Below, piece by piece: positions 5,189-7,969 of a stretch of 7,969 nt of DNA. The notes beneath the pieces were generated by a model, which was not told where the DNA came from, searched no databases, and was given only the letters and a program-made list of their open reading frames with translations. The DNA lies in contig CAMCYT010000116.1 in assembly GCA_945885485.1 (NCBI GenBank), positions 1-7,969 of the forward strand, in the 5' to 3' direction. This DNA is from Prosthecobacter debontii. GTDB taxonomy: Bacteria; Verrucomicrobiota; Verrucomicrobiia; Verrucomicrobiales; Akkermansiaceae. A program made the translations under genes and the position numbers. How positions within the stretch are numbered: position 1 is the stretch's first letter; each line of letters opens with the position of its first letter.

Positions 5189-6832
5189 TTATTTTTTCCG
5201 GTTCAGGCGTTCAACGTTGGATGCCTCGGCTTTGTTTTTCAACCAACCTTCAAATGCATTGATGCCATTGGCGCGAACTTCGCGATTGAGTTCGTTATCG
5301 ATCGTGATCTCGGTGTTAGCGTCTTTGACGAATTCGCGTTTTTCAACGAGGACGATGAAGGCGCGGTCGGTTTCGATGACGGGTTCGGTGAGTGTGCCAG
5401 GAGCGGTATATTTTGCTGCTTCAAAAAAGCCGACAGGATATTTTGTAGTATCAAATTGTGTCGAACTCGTGGTTTCTGTAAGACTGCCGATTTCGGCTGT
5501 GATGCCGGCGGCCTTGGCTGCATCCTCGAAAGATTTCTTTTCGGCGAGGGCGGTTTTGACTTTTTCCTGAGCCTCGTTGGCGGCTTTGGTAAGGGCGGCG
5601 GCGGCTTTGTCAGCCGTTAATTGGCCTCGCGCCAGTTGTTTGGCTTCATCGTAGGTTTTCACGCGGCTGATCTCGACCTCATCGACGTAGGCGACGAGCC
5701 AATCATTCTCGCCGATGGCGAGGTCGATGATTTTTGAGGCAGGATCGGAAGTGACGGTGAGGCGGAACAGAGCTTCAGCGGCGCTGCCTTCGATTTTAGA
5801 ACCGCGGCTAGTGGCTAACAAATCAGCAGGAGCTTGGCTTTTTGCGATGAGCTCGGTGGTTTGGAGCTTGAAGCCTGAATCTGTGGCGAGGTTTTTGAAA
5901 TCGAGGTTTTCCTGGGTTTCGAGTTTGTAGAGTAAGTCATCAACGTTCTGGCCGGTTTTGAGTCTGGCGAGGCGCTTGCCTTCGGCGATGGTGGCATCGC
6001 GCTCGGCGACTTTTTTAGCGTGCTCGGCTTTCGCGGCGGCATCGGCACTTTCCGGAAGAGCAGCGATGGCTTCAGGCTCTGCGGGCAGGGTTGGTTTAGC
6101 TACGAAGTAGGTGAACTTGCGTTTCTCCTCTGTCTTGAAAGCGTCTTGGACGGTTTCCCAATAGGTTTTGATTTCTTCATCGGTTGGGGTGATGACTGCC
6201 TTGAGCGGTGCAATATCGATACGGGCGAATTTGGCGTTGATGCGTTGGCCGTCGATGGCGACTTTTTTAGCGACGATGTTACGATCCGAGGAGAGACCAG
6301 TGCTGAGGATATCGGAAATCTTGCTGTGAACGATGATGTCGGAAGCAAGATCGCGGATATCGGCTTCGGCTAGGCCGAGGCGACCGAGGCCACGTTCGAT
6401 GAAGTTGCGGTATTGTTCTTGAGAGAAGGCTCCGTCGGGGCTGGTGAAGACGCGGAAGCTGCGGATTTTGGAGTCAATTTCTTCATCGCTGGGATAGACG
6501 CCGAATTCTGCTTTAGCGGCACGAAGCAGCATGCGGTTGGTAAAAAAGTTTTCGGAAACTTCGGATTCATCGGCTGCATTTCCGGCAAGCATAGTTAGAA
6601 ATCCGAAGAGTTGGTAATCCCCCGATTGGACAATAGCCATAGTGAGTTGATAGCCGTTGGCGCCATATTTATTGAGGTCGCCATCGGTGTAGGCGCGTCC
6701 GGCAATTTTCAAAACTGGAATTCCGCCTTGTGATTTACTCATATTCGACGTGTCCATCAGAACGAATCCAATAATGACGAGGACGAAGAGTATAATAATG
6801 ACGACGGTGTATTTGCGTAAATTTTCGATCAT
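5189..6832 (-). CDS. Membrane-anchored SurA/PpiD-like periplasmic chaperone (parvulin-related)
   Basis: The product has 547 residues. Residues 1-7 are a short cytoplasmic segment (MIENLRK) and 8-26 a single hydrophobic span (YTVVIIILFVLVIIGFVLM) that acts as an uncleaved signal anchor, leaving the rest in the periplasm. Residues about 92-180 form a SurA_N/PpiD-type helical domain (NFFTNRMLLRAAKAEFGVYP; DEEIDSKIRSF; FSQEQYRNFIERGLGRLGL). Two later segments (about 300-390 and 430-500) have the order expected of parvulin-like folds, for example FKNLATDSGF and LTEPVIETDRAFIVLVEKRE, but I cannot identify an intact PPIase active site. An Ala/Lys/Glu-rich, probably coiled-coil stretch lies around 262-290 and 405-440. 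By family analogy it helps fold outer-membrane or periplasmic proteins; isomerase activity is uncertain. It is the first gene of a probable operon with the TPR gene and metG. No Shine-Dalgarno sequence is evident before the ATG. Confidence 0.85.
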   Translation of the reverse strand: MIENLRKYTVVIIILFVLVIIGFVLMDTSNMSKSQGGIPVLKIAGRAYTDGDLNKYGANGYQLTMAIVQSGDYQLFGFLTMLAGNAADESEVSENFFTNRMLLRAAKAEFGVYPSDEEIDSKIRSFRVFTSPDGAFSQEQYRNFIERGLGRLGLAEADIRDLASDIIVHSKISDILSTGLSSDRNIVAKKVAIDGQRINAKFARIDIAPLKAVITPTDEEIKTYWETVQDAFKTEEKRKFTYFVAKPTLPAEPEAIAALPESADAAAKAEHAKKVAERDATIAEGKRLARLKTGQNVDDLLYKLETQENLDFKNLATDSGFKLQTTELIAKSQAPADLLATSRGSKIEGSAAEALFRLTVTSDPASKIIDLAIGENDWLVAYVDEVEISRVKTYDEAKQLARGQLTADKAAAALTKAANEAQEKVKTALAEKKSFEDAAKAAGITAEIGSLTETTSSTQFDTTKYPVGFFEAAKYTAPGTLTEPVIETDRAFIVLVEKREFVKDANTEITIDNELNREVRANGINAFEGWLKNKAEASNVERLNRKK

Positions 6833-6969
6833 GGCGCGAGGGCTGGGCGGGAGAGTTAAGCGGTAAAATCAGAAGTTTAAACCCTAAACTTTAACGAAAA
6901 TGATGGTTCGAGTGGGTAAGTTGTAGTGAAGAGGCTTGCGGTAAGGTGGGTTTATGGGTTGTTTGGGGA
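6833..6969. promoter_or_regulatory. Divergent intergenic region holding the promoters of the chaperone operon and transporter gene
   Basis: These 137 bp separate two divergent genes, so promoters for both must lie here or overlap the ends. The centre (about 6860-6900) is AT-rich and contains a perfect inverted repeat aagttta-aaccc-taaactt (6873-6891), overlapping the 8-bp palindrome gtttaaac (6875-6882). I cannot assign convincing -35/-10 boxes. The palindrome is a candidate operator only by position. Confidence 0.4.
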
Positions 6970-7969
6970 ATGAATTTGCGTTGGTTAAATGCGTTGCTAT
7001 GGGGAAATTCGGTTGCGCTCGCTTGGATGTGGGGCTTGGGGCTGTTTTTTAGCGTCCAGATATCTTTCATGTTTGGGATGCGCGGGTTGCTGATGTTTGC
7101 GGTTCCAAATGCAATCGGGCTGATGCTTTTTGGCTGCTTGACTCATATTGTGGCGAAGAAACACCAAGGTGGGCAGGAGTCCCTGGCGCTGTTTTTCGAC
7201 AAATTTGCCAAGCCATTCCGGTTAATTTTTTACATTTATCAAATTGTTGCGTTATCACTGACAGTTTTTGCGTTGGTGAAATATCTGTTTGTGCCGTTGT
7301 TGACGACGTTTGATGGATTTTCTGGAAATGCTGTGTTCGCATTAGCGGTAGCGATGGCGGTTTTTGTGCTTTTGGCGGTGGGTTGTTTGTTTGGAGAAGA
7401 ATTTGGGATACGAAAAATCAAAGCGGGACATGCTTTGCTGGGAGTTTTACTGTTAGCATGTATTGTAACAGTTCTGACTTCGCTCAATCCGCTAGATGTG
7501 GGCGATGGGGTGCTGGGTCTTGGGAAAGACTTTGGTTATAAGGAAACGCGTTTCTGGGGTTTGGCTGTGCCTTTAGTGGTTGGCCTGCTGGTGGGGCCTT
7601 GGCTGGATTTACAACATTGGCAGCGCGCGATTCAGATTCATCGTGAAAACACCTCAATCCGCTTGAGCTATGTTTTTGGCGGAATGATTTTCTTCTGCCT
7701 GTTATTGTTCCATGGCTTTTTAGCGATGTGGGTAATGGGCAACGCGTCTGAGGACCTTGTGTTCGCAGCCTCAAAACTTGATGATCTTGTATATGGCCAT
7801 CATCTGGTGGTGGAATATTTCACCAAAGGATTTGTTGGTAACTCGTGGATACCTGCGGCTTATTTTGGGTTCCTAGTGATCTGTGTGTTAACGACGTTGG
7901 ACAGCGGATATGTCTCGCTCAAGTGGTTCTTGGAAAAGAACGTGGAGAAGAGCGAGAACATGTTGCTCT
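6970..7969 (+). CDS. Multi-pass membrane protein resembling LeuT-fold/sodium:solute symporters (3' partial)
   Basis: The frame is open from the ATG at 6970 to the right edge (333 codons) with no stop. At least eight hydrophobic spans can be read, at roughly residues 13-35, 39-58, 84-108, 120-142, 152-172, 195-215, 232-255 and 298-318. Between spans are GPWLDLQHWQRAIQIHRE, just after the sixth, and LTTLDSGYVSL in the eighth. Both recall the arrangement in sodium:solute symporter (SSS/SLC5-like) proteins, where a Trp/Gln/Arg segment and a later Ser-rich helix line the substrate and sodium sites. That assignment is tentative and no substrate can be named. An in-frame GTG at 6946 is an alternative start; GGGGA immediately before the ATG is too close to be an ideal Shine-Dalgarno sequence. 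It is divergent from the chaperone operon. Weak frames on the opposite strand at 7067-7774 are its shadows. Confidence 0.82.
   Translation, partial: MNLRWLNALLWGNSVALAWMWGLGLFFSVQISFMFGMRGLLMFAVPNAIGLMLFGCLTHIVAKKHQGGQESLALFFDKFAKPFRLIFYIYQIVALSLTVFALVKYLFVPLLTTFDGFSGNAVFALAVAMAVFVLLAVGCLFGEEFGIRKIKAGHALLGVLLLACIVTVLTSLNPLDVGDGVLGLGKDFGYKETRFWGLAVPLVVGLLVGPWLDLQHWQRAIQIHRENTSIRLSYVFGGMIFFCLLLFHGFLAMWVMGNASEDLVFAASKLDDLVYGHHLVVEYFTKGFVGNSWIPAAYFGFLVICVLTTLDSGYVSLKWFLEKNVEKSENMLL

Noticed and set aside
7067..7774. Three minus-strand ORFs opposite the membrane protein
   Set aside because: Low-complexity Ser/Thr/Asn/Pro-rich translations antisense to a continuous frame with clear membrane spans.

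Overview
The window looks like chromosomal DNA of a Verrucomicrobiota (PVC group) bacterium. This rests on gene types, not on a database search: a DUF6288-type protein ending in an SHD1-like domain, a short zinc-less methionyl-tRNA synthetase beginning MFFVTTAIDYTNG, and a RAYT/IS200-like transposase preceded by GCCCTTTCAGGGC-type palindromes. All three are common in that phylum. TAA, TAG and TGA are all used as stops, so the standard bacterial code applies.

Layout. Bases 1-1689 (+) hold the 3' part of a DUF6288/HEAT/SHD1 protein; its frame is open at the left edge. Convergent to it (1714-2061, -) is a small VOC-fold protein. Bases 2062-2621 contain no convincing gene, but do hold a 10-bp tandem repeat, a perfect 10-bp inverted repeat and a doubtful 40-codon ORF. 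Bases 2622-3074 (-) are a RAYT/IS200-type Y1 transposase with two in-frame nonsense codons. Bases 3083-3192 are a compact set of nested palindromes and direct repeats, resembling a REP/BIME element, that ends one base from the metG stop codon.

Bases 3194-6832 (-) carry three co-oriented genes with short gaps, probably one operon. In transcription order they are a membrane-anchored SurA/PpiD-like periplasmic chaperone, a small TPR protein and methionyl-tRNA synthetase (metG). After a 137-bp divergent intergenic region, a multi-pass membrane protein (6970 onward, +) runs off the right edge. It resembles LeuT-fold/sodium:solute symporters.

Function and novelty. The operon joins envelope protein folding to tRNA charging through a short scaffold-like protein; any functional coupling is unproven. 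I see no defence system, CRISPR array, tRNA, rRNA or prophage. The most distinctive local structure is the decayed RAYT with its adjacent palindromic element, inserted exactly behind metG. It is a recognisable type of element, although this copy shows informative decay.
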